From the NCBI GenBank assembly GCA_001689515.1, contig LUJR01000010.1:1-64000 (forward strand): a stretch of 64,000 bases of DNA, read 5' to 3'. The DNA comes from Bacteroidales bacterium M7. Lineage in GTDB: Bacteria; Bacteroidota; Bacteroidia; Bacteroidales; Muribaculaceae. The translations under genes were made by a program, and so were the position numbers. Below the pieces are notes generated by a model. It saw nothing but the letters and a program-made list of their open reading frames with translations, was not told where the DNA came from and did no database searches. How positions within the stretch are numbered: position 1 is the first letter of the stretch; each line of letters begins with the position of its first letter. This document shows, one piece after another, positions 8,674-18,376 of the stretch.

Positions 8674-10733
8674 ATGTTTGCTAAATATTTCAGACTTCTT
8701 ACATTTCTCGGCTTAGCTTGTGCTCTGACGATGCCAGCCAGCTCGCAGGAACAATCGGCTAATTATCTGCCATCGAATATTCAGGACGGTGTCATACTCC
8801 ACTGTTTCGTATGGCCGCTCAGGGATATAATCGAGGAGCTGCCTGCTATCGCCGAGGCTGGCTTCTGTGCCGTACAACTTTCGCCCATGCAGGCTCCCAA
8901 CGTTACCGGACAGCCGTGGTACTATACTTATGGACCTTGTGATTATCGCTTCTACGAAAGTGTGATAGGGACTCGTGCAGATCTCATCGAGCTCTGCACG
9001 AAAGCCGACAAGCTTGGCATCAAGATTGTGATGGATATCGCTGCCAACCATCTGATACACGACCTTGAGGATGCCATGCGTGCGCCTATGCAGCATACAA
9101 ATCCCTGGTGGTTTGAGGATGACCGCTGTGTACGGCTCGAGGACCAAGGCAATATCACCTGGGACAGCCGATAGAGCTTCACGCACCAGAATATATTCGG
9201 ACACGAAATCAGGACCGAACGCGCCGACGTGCAGCAGCGTATGCGCGAATATCTCGACGACCTCTGGTCCATGGGGGTGCGTGGCGTTCGCTGGGATTCA
9301 TGCAAACATATAGGCGTACCGTCGGAGGGCGATGACTTCTGGATGGAGGTACTGGACGGACGCGATGAACTATGGACTTATGGCGAGATTCTCGGCGGCA
9401 TCGATTATGCACCCGAACTTCTCCCTGAATATGCGGAATACATGAGTATGACCGACGCCTACTCTGACCACCATGGACAGCACAATGCTTTCCATTGGCA
9501 GAATATCCCACGCACACGCTGCGTGTTCTGGGCGGAAAGCCATGACACATTCTCTAACGACGAGACTGGTACACGTGACCTGTCACAAGAAGATATAGAC
9601 CGTCTCTGGGCTCTCGCTGCAAGTCGCCAAGGTGCTTCAGCCCTGTATTTTTCGCGTCCAAGCGGAAGATCCAAGAACGAAATCAAGCTCGCCATGAAAG
9701 GCTCGACCCACTTCAAGATGCCCGAGGTGGCTGAAGTCAACAAGTTCCACAATCTCATGGGCAATCTTCCTGAAGACTATGCTGCAGCCGAAGGCTATAT
9801 AGCGATTTACCGCCAGAAAGGTGTGGTAATCGTGGCTGACCGTGCAGGTGAGATTTCCATACCTGTGCGCAATCTCATATCCGGGCAGGACTATGTTGAC
9901 CATATCAGCGGCAACAAGTTTAAGGTCACAGGCGAACAACTTGTGGGTACGATCGGACCTAAATGCATCGCAGTGGTGTATGACCCCCAAATAGAACGAC
10001 CCAGACCCTCTATGGAATTTTCGCCAAACATATCGGAATTCACCAGCGAGAGCGTAACATTGCTTCTTACAACCCACTCCACCGACAAAGGTTCATATTC
10101 GGTCAACGACGGTCCACGTATTGACTTCACCCGCTCGACCCATGTCACTGTAGGTGAAGGGCTGCCTGCCGGTTCGGAAATCACCATCGCCTGGACTGCC
10201 GGCGAGGACGAGCAGGCAGTGAGCGGAAGCTATATACTGACCAAGCGTGAAGATGTGGACACCTATGTCTACCTGCATTCCGATGTCGACTTCAGTGCGC
10301 TGGATGTCAATTGCTTCATCTACGGCGAGAATGGACAAACAACGCCGGATGGCCGGGACTTCCGATGAATTTCAATCCCTCGTTGACCATCGACGGCAAG
10401 AGCGGCTGGTGGAGCTACAGTGTTCCTCAGGAACTGACATACGGAGGGTACGCCATGGTCAACACCTCGGGCAGATACAGATTCCCTGCCGACGGAGTCC
10501 CCGGAATACCACTGAAGGGTAAATCGCTGGCATTTGAGTATAATAGCGGCAAGTGGACATACTTCATTCCTGAATCCATCGCCGGACTCACACCACTGAC
10601 TGAGACTGACGGTCAAACCTCCATGCGCTACTACACTATTAGCGGCACACAACTGACAGAGATCCCCACTGCTCCTGGCATCTACATAGCCGTAAGCTCC
10701 AATGGCAGAACCCGCAAAATGATTATCCGCTAA
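8674..10733 (+). pseudogene. Secreted alpha-amylase family (GH13) gene, broken by a stop and a frameshift
   Basis: Would encode an exported starch-degrading enzyme of about 685 residues. All GH13 motifs are present: YYTYGPCDYRFY, region I DIAANH, region II GVRWDSCKH with the nucleophile Asp, region III YGEIL with the acid Glu, and region IV ESHDTFSND. Two lesions interrupt it. An in-frame TAG at 9172-9174 follows ...GNITWDSR and the same frame continues (SFTHQNIFGHE), as if CAG had become TAG. Near 10337-10339 the frame shifts; one more A there would join YGENGQ to NNAGWPGLPMNF. The C-terminal piece (to 10733) has a carbohydrate-binding-like region and a tail ending GIYIAVSSNGRTRKMIIR. The lesions may be real decay or assembly errors. 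Confidence 0.85.
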
Positions 10734-10752
10734 AAAGCCACCATCTATTAAA

Positions 10753-10803
10753 AGTCCAAGCTGTTCCAATTTCGCAAGCATCGGAACAGCTTGGACTCTT
10801 TTA
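10753..10803 (+). terminator. Strong terminator after the amylase gene
   Basis: A 15-bp perfect stem, AGTCCAAGCTGTTCC (10753-10767) with GGAACAGCTTGGACT (10783-10797), followed by CTTTTAT. Confidence 0.85.
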
Positions 10804-10880
10804 TAGAAGACTCAGTCCTTAATAAAAGCGCAGTCTTGCGGAAATGGGTGGGGGATGGCAGATGTTTCAATATTTATGCG

Positions 10881-10888
10881 TAAATTTG
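10881..10888 (+). promoter_or_regulatory. Promoter -7 box for purL
   Basis: TAAATTTG, a full TAnnTTTG match. It lies inside the upstream open frame of purL and therefore argues for the ATG at 10964 as the start, with a leader of about 70 bases. Confidence 0.7.
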
Positions 10889-10963
10889 TGGGTGATTTTT
10901 CCCTATCGTTATAGGGTTTCCGATCGATGCAATCATTACACTATACAACATACATATTTCTTT

Positions 10964-13900
10964 ATGGTCTTCTTTTTTAAAAAGGGTGGAAACACGGTGT
11001 ACGCCGTGGAAATTGACCACAAGCTCAGTGAGGAAGAAACTGGTAAACTGGCATGGCTCTTCGGCGGTGCCAACAAACTTCAAGCCAAGGCGGTCAAAGG
11101 CACTTTCGTAGGTCCGCGCCGCGAGATGGTCACTCCATGGAGCACCAATGCCGTGGAAATCACCCAGAACATGGGCATGCACGGCATCACACGCATAGAG
11201 GAATATCAGCTTGTCAAGCCCGGCACCGAGCCTAAGCACGACAAGATGCTCCAGCGCGTCTACCAGGGTCTCAATGCCTCAATCTTCGAGACAGCCCGCG
11301 AGCCGGAACCCATCGTGTACATTGAAGACATATCGGAATACAACCGTCAGGAGGGTCTCGCCCTGAGTGACGACGAGGAGCAGTATCTCCGCGACCTCGC
11401 CAAGAAGCTCGGCAGGCCGCTGACCGACAGCGAAGTGTTCGGCTTCTCGCAGGTCAACAGCGAGCACTGCCGCCACAAGATATTCAACGGCACATTCGTC
11501 ATCGACGGCGAAGAAAAGCCCCTCTCTCTGTTCAAACTCATCAAGAAAACCTCACAGGAGAACCCTGGAGGACTCGTTTCGGCATATAAGGACAATGTGG
11601 CATTTGTCAACGGTCCGACCATCGACCTCTTCTATCCTGCCAACCCCGACCAGCCCGACTACTTCGAGGTGACCGACCTCAAGACTGTGCTGTCGCTCAA
11701 AGCCGAGACCCACAACTTCCCCACCACCGTGGAGCCGTTCAACGGTGCAGCCACCGGTTCAGGCGGCGAAATCCGCGACCGCCTCGGCGGCGGCAAGGCA
11801 AGTCTGCCCCTCGCCGGTACAGCCGTCTACATGACCAGCTATCCGCGCATGTCGCCCGAACACCGCTGGGAACTGATGATGAATCCCCGCACTTGGCTCT
11901 ATCAGACGCCTGCCGAAATCCTGATCAAAGCCTCAAACGGAGCATCGGACTTCGGCAACAAATTCGGTCAGCCTCTCATCTGCGGCTCAGTACTGACATT
12001 CGAGCACGATGAAAACGGACGCTTCTACGCCTATGACAAGGTCATCATGCTCGCCGGCGGTGTAGGTTTCGCAGCCAAGCACGATGCCATCAAGGGCGAA
12101 CCCCAGGGCGGCGAGAAAGTCGTGGTCATGGGCGGTGACAACTACCGCATCGGCATGGGTGGCGGCGCAGTGTCATCGGTAGCCACCGGTCAGTATGACA
12201 ATGCCATAGAGCTGAATGCCGTGCAACGCGCCAACCCCGAGATGCAGAAGCGTGTCAGCAACGTCATCCGCGCACTCGCCGAGAACCCCAAGAATCCCAT
12301 CATATCCATCCATGACCACGGCGCAGGCGGTCACCTCAATGCCCTCTCCGAACTGGTAGAGGCAACCGGTGGCAAAATCGACATCTCAGCCCTGCCTATC
12401 GGCGACAACACCCTGTCATATAAGGAAATCGTCGGCAACGAGAGCCAGGAGCGCATGGGCATGGTAATCAAGGAGAAAGACATAGCCCGCGTGCGCCGCA
12501 TCGCCGAGCGCGAGAAGGCACCGTTCTACGTCGTAGGCGAAACCACAGGTGACCACCGCTTCGTCTTTGAAGCCCCCGACGGAGTCAAGCCTATCGACCT
12601 TGCCATGGACGACATGTTTGGCAAAGCCCCCAAGACGGTCATGACCGACCACACAGTAGAGCGCAAATATGCCGATGTAGAGTATGACGCAGCCAAGATA
12701 GCCGAATACACAGCCGATGTGCTGTCGCTTGAAGCCGTAGCCTGCAAGGACTGGTTGACTAACAAGGTAGACCGTTCCATCACAGGCAAAGTAGCCCGTC
12801 AGCAGTGCCAGGGTGAGCTCCAGTTGCCGCTGAGCGACTGCGGCGTGATGGCTCTCGACTACAACGGCCGCTCAGGTATCGCAACCTCTATAGGCCACGC
12901 GCCTCAGGTATCCCTGATTGACTCAGCCAAAGGCTCCATCATAGCCGTAGCCGAGTCCCTGACCAACATCGTAGGCACACCCATCAAGGGCGGACTGAGC
13001 GGCATCTCCCTGAGTGCCAACTGGATGTGGCCCTGCAAGAACGAAGGCGAGGACGCAGCCCTCTACAAAGCCGTGGAGGCTTGCAGCAACTTCGCCTGCT
13101 CGCTCGGCATCAACATCCCCACCGGCAAGGACTCCCTGTCAATGACCCAGAAATATGGCGAGGACAAGGTGTATGCACCCGGCACCGTCATCATCTCAGC
13201 AGCCGGAGAGGTGAAAAATGTGCGCCGCACCCTCTCTCCCGTCATCCATAAGCGCAATTCACAGCTTATATATATCGATTTCTCAAGCTGCCCACTGCAA
13301 TTGGGCGGTTCGGCTCTCGCCCAGACACTCAACCGTCTCGGTGCAGAAGCTCCGACCGTAGGCGATGCCGCATACTTCGTGTCGGCATTCAACGCCGTGC
13401 AGACCCTCGTCAACAGCGGGTCGCTCCTCGCAGCCCACGACATCTCCGCCGGCGGTCTCGTCACCACCCTGCTTGAGATGATTTTCGCCAACCGCGCCGG
13501 CGGTCTTGACATCGACCTCACCGAGATGGCAGCAGCCCACGGTAATGATGCCGTCAAACTGCTCTTTGCCGAGAATCCCGCCCTCGTGGTGCAGGTTGCC
13601 GACGCATCGCTGACCCATGTAAGCAGCGTGCTCAATCAGGCAGGTGTACGTTTCTGGACCATCGGCTCGCCCTGCAAAGACCGCAATGTGACTGTCAAAA
13701 TCGACGGCAACACCGTCACTACACTTGACACCGACAAGCTCCGCGACTCATGGTACCGCACATCATATCTGCTTGACTGCCTCCAGAGTGGCGAGAAGAA
13801 CGCACTGGCACGTTACCAGAACTACTCCAAGCAGCCGATACGCTACGCCATACCTACCTCATTTAACGGCAAGATGGCTGACCACGAGATCACGCTGCGC

Positions 13901-14671
13901 CGCAAAGACCGCAGCGGCATCCGCGCCGCCATCATCCGCGACAAGGGCACCAACGGCGACCGCGAAATGGCATTCTCGCTCTACGCAGCCGGATTTGATG
14001 TAAAGGACGTGCACCTCTCCGACCTCATGAGCGGCAGAGAGACACTTGAAGATGTCAACATGATAGTGTTCTGCGGCGGATTCTCCAACTCCGACGTGCT
14101 CGGCAGCGCCAAGGGCTGGGCAAGCGGCTTCCTCTACAACGAAAAGGCTCGCCACGCCCTCGACAACTTCTACAAGCGCGAAGATACCCTCAGCCTCGGC
14201 GTATGTAACGGCTGCCAGCTGATGATAGAGCTGGGTCTGATCACCCCCATGGACGATGTAAAGCCCAAGATGGACCACAATGTCAGCCACAAGTTCGAGT
14301 CAAACTTCGTAGGCGTGACCGTCCCGCAGAACGACAGCGTCATGTTCGGTCCGCTCAGCGGCATGAAGCTCGGTATCTGGGTAGCCCACGGCGAGGGACG
14401 CTTCGTGATGCCCCGTCCCGTTTCTGACTACAACGTGGTGCTCAAATACTCCTACGCGGCATATCCCGGCAACCCCAACGGAAGCCGCGGAGCCGTGGCA
14501 GGCATAGCCTCTGCCGACGGACGCCATCTTGCCATGATGCCCCACCTCGAGCGTGCCATCTTCCCTTGGCAGTGCGGTTTCTACCCCTCCGCCCGCCACT
14601 ATCAGGAGATCACACCCTGGGCTACAGCATTTGTCAACGCGCGTCATTGGATCGAGCAGCACAAAAAGTAA
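10964..14671 (+). CDS. purL: Phosphoribosylformylglycinamidine synthase, single-chain
   Basis: Converts FGAR, ATP and glutamine to FGAM in purine synthesis. About 1235 residues from the start MVFFFKKGG, matching the large single-chain PurL form. An N-terminal PurS-like region is followed by a linker with HCRHKIFNG, two AIRS-type halves (LKAETHNFPTTVEPF; GAATGSGGEIRDR; later PTGKDSLSMTQKYG), and a C-terminal glutaminase with the nucleophile in LGVCNGCQLMIELGL and the HGEGRF motif. The ATG at 10844 is also in frame but lies before the promoter box. purF follows 52 bases downstream, so the two are probably one operon. Confidence 0.95.
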   Translation: MVFFFKKGGNTVYAVEIDHKLSEEETGKLAWLFGGANKLQAKAVKGTFVGPRREMVTPWSTNAVEITQNMGMHGITRIEEYQLVKPGTEPKHDKMLQRVYQGLNASIFETAREPEPIVYIEDISEYNRQEGLALSDDEEQYLRDLAKKLGRPLTDSEVFGFSQVNSEHCRHKIFNGTFVIDGEEKPLSLFKLIKKTSQENPGGLVSAYKDNVAFVNGPTIDLFYPANPDQPDYFEVTDLKTVLSLKAETHNFPTTVEPFNGAATGSGGEIRDRLGGGKASLPLAGTAVYMTSYPRMSPEHRWELMMNPRTWLYQTPAEILIKASNGASDFGNKFGQPLICGSVLTFEHDENGRFYAYDKVIMLAGGVGFAAKHDAIKGEPQGGEKVVVMGGDNYRIGMGGGAVSSVATGQYDNAIELNAVQRANPEMQKRVSNVIRALAENPKNPIISIHDHGAGGHLNALSELVEATGGKIDISALPIGDNTLSYKEIVGNESQERMGMVIKEKDIARVRRIAEREKAPFYVVGETTGDHRFVFEAPDGVKPIDLAMDDMFGKAPKTVMTDHTVERKYADVEYDAAKIAEYTADVLSLEAVACKDWLTNKVDRSITGKVARQQCQGELQLPLSDCGVMALDYNGRSGIATSIGHAPQVSLIDSAKGSIIAVAESLTNIVGTPIKGGLSGISLSANWMWPCKNEGEDAALYKAVEACSNFACSLGINIPTGKDSLSMTQKYGEDKVYAPGTVIISAAGEVKNVRRTLSPVIHKRNSQLIYIDFSSCPLQLGGSALAQTLNRLGAEAPTVGDAAYFVSAFNAVQTLVNSGSLLAAHDISAGGLVTTLLEMIFANRAGGLDIDLTEMAAAHGNDAVKLLFAENPALVVQVADASLTHVSSVLNQAGVRFWTIGSPCKDRNVTVKIDGNTVTTLDTDKLRDSWYRTSYLLDCLQSGEKNALARYQNYSKQPIRYAIPTSFNGKMADHEITLRRKDRSGIRAAIIRDKGTNGDREMAFSLYAAGFDVKDVHLSDLMSGRETLEDVNMIVFCGGFSNSDVLGSAKGWASGFLYNEKARHALDNFYKREDTLSLGVCNGCQLMIELGLITPMDDVKPKMDHNVSHKFESNFVGVTVPQNDSVMFGPLSGMKLGIWVAHGEGRFVMPRPVSDYNVVLKYSYAAYPGNPNGSRGAVAGIASADGRHLAMMPHLERAIFPWQCGFYPSARHYQEITPWATAFVNARHWIEQHKK

Positions 14672-14723
14672 TATCCCCACAAAGCATCTACACTTCAATT
14701 TCATATAAAGGAAAAATACAGAT

Positions 14724-16130
14724 ATGGGAGGTTTTTTTGGCATAGCCAAACGAAACGAATGTGTCAACGAACTGTTCTATGGCGTTGACTACAACAGCCA
14801 TATGGGCACCAAACGTGCCGGTATAGCCACATGCCACGATGGAGTGTTTACTCGCTCGATCCACAACATCGAAAACTCGTATTTCCGCACCAAATTCGAG
14901 AAAGATCTTGCCGATTTCAGCGGCAAGGTAGGCATCGGAGTGATAAGCGACACCGATGCACAGCCCATCATAGTCAACTGCCACCTCGGCAAATTCGCCA
15001 TAGTGACAGTGGCGCGTATCAACAATATACGCCAACTCGAGAAAGAGCTTCTCGCCAAGGGACACCACTTCTGCGAACACAGCTACGACATCATCAACCC
15101 CACAGAGATGATCGCCGCCCTCATCAGCGAGGGCAACAGCTATGTCGAAGGCATAGAAAACGTGTATCGCCGTGTCAAAGGCAGCTGCTCGATGCTGCTG
15201 CTCACCCCCGACGGCATCATTGCTGCCCGTGACCGGCTCGGCCGCACACCCATAGCCCTCGGCAAGAAGGATGATGCGATGGCGGCAACTTCCGAGACGT
15301 GCGCATTCCCCAATCTCGGCTTTGACCTCTGTTACAATCTCGGTCCGGGCGAAATAGTCAGCTTCAATGCCGACGGTTTCAAGCAACTCAAAGCACCCAG
15401 AGAGCAGATGCAGATATGCGCCTTCCTATGGACATATTACGGTTACCCGGCATGTGAGTACGAAAACCGCAACGTCGACGAGATGCGCTATGACTCAGGC
15501 ATGATGATGAGCAAGGATGACCATACCGACATCGACTTCGTAAGCGCGGTGCCCGACTCGGGAATAGGCATGGCTCTCGGATATTCACAGGGCATGCACA
15601 AACCCTACCAGCGCGGCATCGTCAAGTACACACCCACATGGCCCCGCTCCTTCACCCCGTCCACTCAGGAGCGCCGTGAGCTTGTGGCAAAAATGAAGCT
15701 CATACCCAACAAAGCACTTCTTAAAGACAAAAAGGTCATATTCTGCGATGACTCCATAGTGCGCGGCACCCAGCTCCGTGACAACGTCAAGGATCTATAC
15801 GATGCCGGTACCAAGGAGGTGCATGTGCGCATCAGCTGCCCGCCGCTCGTCTATGGATGCAAGTTTGTCAACTTCACCAACTCCAAGAGCGACATGGAGC
15901 TGATCACACGCCGCGTCATCAAGGAACTTGAAGGCGGCAAGGACGACATCGACCTCACACCCTACTGCACCCACGGCACTCCACAATACAATGCCATGGT
16001 TGAGAAAATCCGCGAGACACTCGGTGTCACCACACTTGACTTCAACCCAATAGACAACGTAGTAAAAGCTATCGGACTCCCCAAGTGCAAGATATGCACA
16101 CACTGCTTCGACGGCTCCAGCTACGAATAA
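14724..16130 (+). CDS. purF: Amidophosphoribosyltransferase family protein lacking the nucleophile cysteine
   Basis: 468 residues. The fold order is PurF: N-terminal Ntn glutaminase-type domain (1-230), then a phosphoribosyltransferase domain with the PRPP loop VIFCDDSIVRGTQL near 340. The C-terminal end has CKICTHCFDG. PurF normally begins Met-Cys-Gly and the Cys is the glutaminase nucleophile; here the protein begins MGGFFGIA, with Gly in that place. It may use ammonia, or ammonia made by another protein, or serve another role. From memory, similar MGGFFG proteins occur in other Bacteroidetes, so this is probably a family trait, not a mutation. It sits directly after purL. Confidence 0.85.
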   Translation: MGGFFGIAKRNECVNELFYGVDYNSHMGTKRAGIATCHDGVFTRSIHNIENSYFRTKFEKDLADFSGKVGIGVISDTDAQPIIVNCHLGKFAIVTVARINNIRQLEKELLAKGHHFCEHSYDIINPTEMIAALISEGNSYVEGIENVYRRVKGSCSMLLLTPDGIIAARDRLGRTPIALGKKDDAMAATSETCAFPNLGFDLCYNLGPGEIVSFNADGFKQLKAPREQMQICAFLWTYYGYPACEYENRNVDEMRYDSGMMMSKDDHTDIDFVSAVPDSGIGMALGYSQGMHKPYQRGIVKYTPTWPRSFTPSTQERRELVAKMKLIPNKALLKDKKVIFCDDSIVRGTQLRDNVKDLYDAGTKEVHVRISCPPLVYGCKFVNFTNSKSDMELITRRVIKELEGGKDDIDLTPYCTHGTPQYNAMVEKIRETLGVTTLDFNPIDNVVKAIGLPKCKICTHCFDGSSYE

Positions 16131-16162
16131 ACATAACTGATTAACAATACCCAACAATACCC

Positions 16163-17266
16163 ATGGCATTACAATGCGGCATAGTCGGACTGCCCAATGT
16201 CGGCAAATCCACCCTGTTCAACTGCCTGTCAAACGCTAAGGCACAAAGCGCGAACTTCCCTTTCTGTACCATCGAACCCAATGTAGGCGTAATCACCGTC
16301 CCCGATGACCGCCTGACACGGCTCGTGGAGATGTGCCAGCCCAAAAGCGTTGTCCCTGCAACCGTTGAAATCGTGGATATCGCCGGACTGGTCAAAGGCG
16401 CAAGCAAAGGCGAAGGTCTCGGTAACAAGTTTCTCGCCAACATCCGCGAGACAAATGCCATACTCCATGTGCTCCGCTGCTTCGATGATGACAACATCAC
16501 CCACGTCGACGGCTCGGTAGACCCTGTGCGCGACAAGGAAATCATCGATTACGAACTTCAGCTCAAAGACCTCGAGACCGTTGACAGCCGCATAGCCAAG
16601 ACCTACAAACAGGCTCAGACCGGCGGCGACAAGATAGCCAAGATGCAATACGAGGTGCTGTCACGTGTCAAGGAAGCTCTGGAAGCCGGCAAGGGCGCCC
16701 GCACCGTCAAAGGCGAGACCCCCGATGAGCAGAAATTCCTAAAAGAGCTGTTTCTGCTGACCTCCAAGCCTGTCATGTATGTCTGCAATGTGGATGACGC
16801 ATCAGCAGCAACAGGCAACAAATATGTCGATGCAGTGCGTGAAGCCGTCAAGGACGAGGACGCGCAGATACTCATCGTCGCAGCCCAGACCGAAAGCGAA
16901 ATCGCCGAACTCGACACATGGGAGGAACGCAAAGAGTTTCTCAATGAGATAGGACTTGAAGAGAGCGGCGTGTCACGCCTGATACGTGCCGCCTACAATC
17001 TCCTTGACCTCCAGACCTACTTCACCGCCGGACCCGACGAGGTACGTGCATGGACCTTCATGCGCGGCAGCAAAGCCCCGCAGTGTGCAGGCATCATCCA
17101 CACCGACTTTGAAAAAGGCTTCATCCGCGCCGAAGTCATCAAGTATGACGACTACGTGAGCCTCGGAGGCGAGACAGCCGTTAAGGAAGCCGGCAAGATG
17201 GGCGTAGAGGGCAAGGAATATGTGGTGCAGGACGGTGACATCATGCACTTCCGCTTCAACGTGTAA
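16163..17266 (+). CDS. ychF: Redox-regulated ATPase YchF (Obg-related)
   Basis: 367 residues, the usual length. The P-loop GLPNVGKST is at residues 8-16, the switch region at NFPFCTIEPNVGVI, the DIAGLVKGASKGEGLGN motif near 72-88, a coiled-coil insert in the middle, and a C-terminal TGS domain (YFTAGPDEVRAWTFMRG...). YchF binds ATP in preference to GTP and associates with ribosomes. It starts 32 bases after purF on the same strand, so it may be cotranscribed. Confidence 0.95.
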   Translation: MALQCGIVGLPNVGKSTLFNCLSNAKAQSANFPFCTIEPNVGVITVPDDRLTRLVEMCQPKSVVPATVEIVDIAGLVKGASKGEGLGNKFLANIRETNAILHVLRCFDDDNITHVDGSVDPVRDKEIIDYELQLKDLETVDSRIAKTYKQAQTGGDKIAKMQYEVLSRVKEALEAGKGARTVKGETPDEQKFLKELFLLTSKPVMYVCNVDDASAATGNKYVDAVREAVKDEDAQILIVAAQTESEIAELDTWEERKEFLNEIGLEESGVSRLIRAAYNLLDLQTYFTAGPDEVRAWTFMRGSKAPQCAGIIHTDFEKGFIRAEVIKYDDYVSLGGETAVKEAGKMGVEGKEYVVQDGDIMHFRFNV

Positions 17267-17287
17267 GCACAACCACCATAAATAGTA

Positions 17288-17669
17288 GGGACGCGGCGCA
17301 ATACTGTTGAATTAAACAGTGATACGGGTAGATACGTCGGAGACGTATCAGTCGTGCGTAACCCCATGCACGGAGCGTCAGCGAACGTACATGGGGTTAG
17401 ATGACACACTCTTATGAACAACCTCGGAGAGGTTGTGGCATCTCCTCGTTTCTGCACCGTAAATCTCATTTCTCTCATTAAATCAATGACTTACACACAA
17501 TCATGCGTACCACAACCTCTCCGAGGTTGATCCTACAGGAGCATCCTGTACCCCATGTACGTTCGCTGACGCTCCGTGCATGGGGTTACGCACGACTGCC
17601 ACGTCTCCGACGTGCCTCCTCTATTGGATTCATTGCTCATGCCTAATTCAACAGCATTGGGACGCGGCG
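17288..17669. mobile_element. Nested inverted-repeat element flanked by an 11-bp direct repeat (MITE-like)
   Basis: The 532-base space after ychF holds no gene but is built as a long palindrome. Outer arms: AATACTGTTGAATTA (17300-17314) with TAATTCAACAGCATT (17644-17658), one mismatch. Middle arms: 47 bp perfect, 17351-17397 with 17550-17596. Inner arms: 20 bp perfect, 17419-17438 with 17510-17529. The loop is about 70 bases. GGGACGCGGCG occurs exactly outside each end (17288-17298 and 17659-17669). Small palindromes sit between the arms (TACGTCGGAGACGTA, CACGTCTCCGACGTG). The direct repeat looks like a target-site duplication. No transposase is encoded. Confidence 0.75.
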
Positions 17670-17724
17670 TGCAGCGTCATCAGAAGAACAAACTGAAAAG
17701 AACTTTACAAGCCGCATATACGTT

Positions 17725-17765
17725 AAAGAATCAGATAGACATCACATCTATCTGATTCTTTTTTT
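17725..17765 (+). terminator. Terminator-like hairpin before the PepSY-like lipoprotein
   Basis: AAAGAATCAGATAG (about 17725-17738) pairs with CTATCTGATTCTTT (about 17748-17761), followed by T residues. It would end transcripts from ychF through the repeat element. Confidence 0.8.
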
Positions 17766-17798
17766 CATCATATATACTGAGCTTACCTGTTACTCTCT

Positions 17799-18275
17799 AT
17801 GTTCTTCACCAAGCATAGCGACAAAATCGCACGGATAACCATAGCACTGCTTCTGAGCGCAGCCGCCATATCACTTGTATCATGCAGCGACACCGAGGCA
17901 TGGGACGACATGCCCGACCGTGTTGCCACATTCGTCTCCACTTACTTTCCCGCTCAGGAAGTGGACTCCTACGGCAACCATGGCAACATCCAGACCGTCT
18001 ATCTCCACAACGGTCCGACTCTCTATTTCAACGAACAGAGCCAGTGGATAAAACTTGACGGCAACGGTGTGCCCCTTCCGTCAATACTCGCCACCGATCT
18101 CCTGCCCTCTCCTTTTCTGAATTATCTGCAAGGCCTTGGAGCATTGGACGACATCATCATCATGCAGTATAACTACCCAGTGTACACAGTAACACTATCT
18201 GACAGCACTATCGCCTTTGACGAGCAAAGCGGCGAAATCAAATACGTCACTACCAACGAGCCTCCCATCCAGTAA
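17799..18275 (+). CDS. PepSY-like lipoprotein
   Basis: 158 residues. The N-terminus has a lipoprotein signal with the lipobox LVSC (Cys near residue 29). After it comes a PepSY_like domain: helix with FVSTYFPAQEVDSYG, then strands YLHNGPTLYFNEQSQWIKLDGNG, and a second helix-strand unit near the end (TVTLSDSTIAFDEQSGEIKYV). It is related in form to the protein at 624. No role can be given from sequence. It converges on the large secreted protein gene. Confidence 0.75.
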   Translation: MFFTKHSDKIARITIALLLSAAAISLVSCSDTEAWDDMPDRVATFVSTYFPAQEVDSYGNHGNIQTVYLHNGPTLYFNEQSQWIKLDGNGVPLPSILATDLLPSPFLNYLQGLGALDDIIIMQYNYPVYTVTLSDSTIAFDEQSGEIKYVTTNEPPIQ

Positions 18276-18307
18276 GCCCACCCCTCCGCTATACACTAAA
18301 TAATAAA

Positions 18308-18346
18308 AGCGTCACGCCCCTTTCATTAGGCAGCGTGACGCTCTTT
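18308..18346. terminator. Hairpin between convergent genes
   Basis: AGCGTCACGC (18308-18317) pairs with GCGTGACGCT (18333-18342). It is placed where both convergent genes would end. The T tract on the plus side is weak (CTCTTT); on the minus side it is followed by TTTATTA. Confidence 0.6.
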
Positions 18347-18376
18347 GGTTTATGGAATCCTCCTTATCAGGGGATG

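Noticed and set aside
9172..9174. TAG in the amylase gene as a recoded codon (pyrrolysine or readthrough)
   Set aside because: A second frameshift lies downstream in the same gene and no recoding signal is seen; mutation or error is simpler.
10844..10963. Longer N-terminus for purL
   Set aside because: It overlaps a full TAnnTTTG box at 10881-10888 and adds 40 residues unlike PurL.
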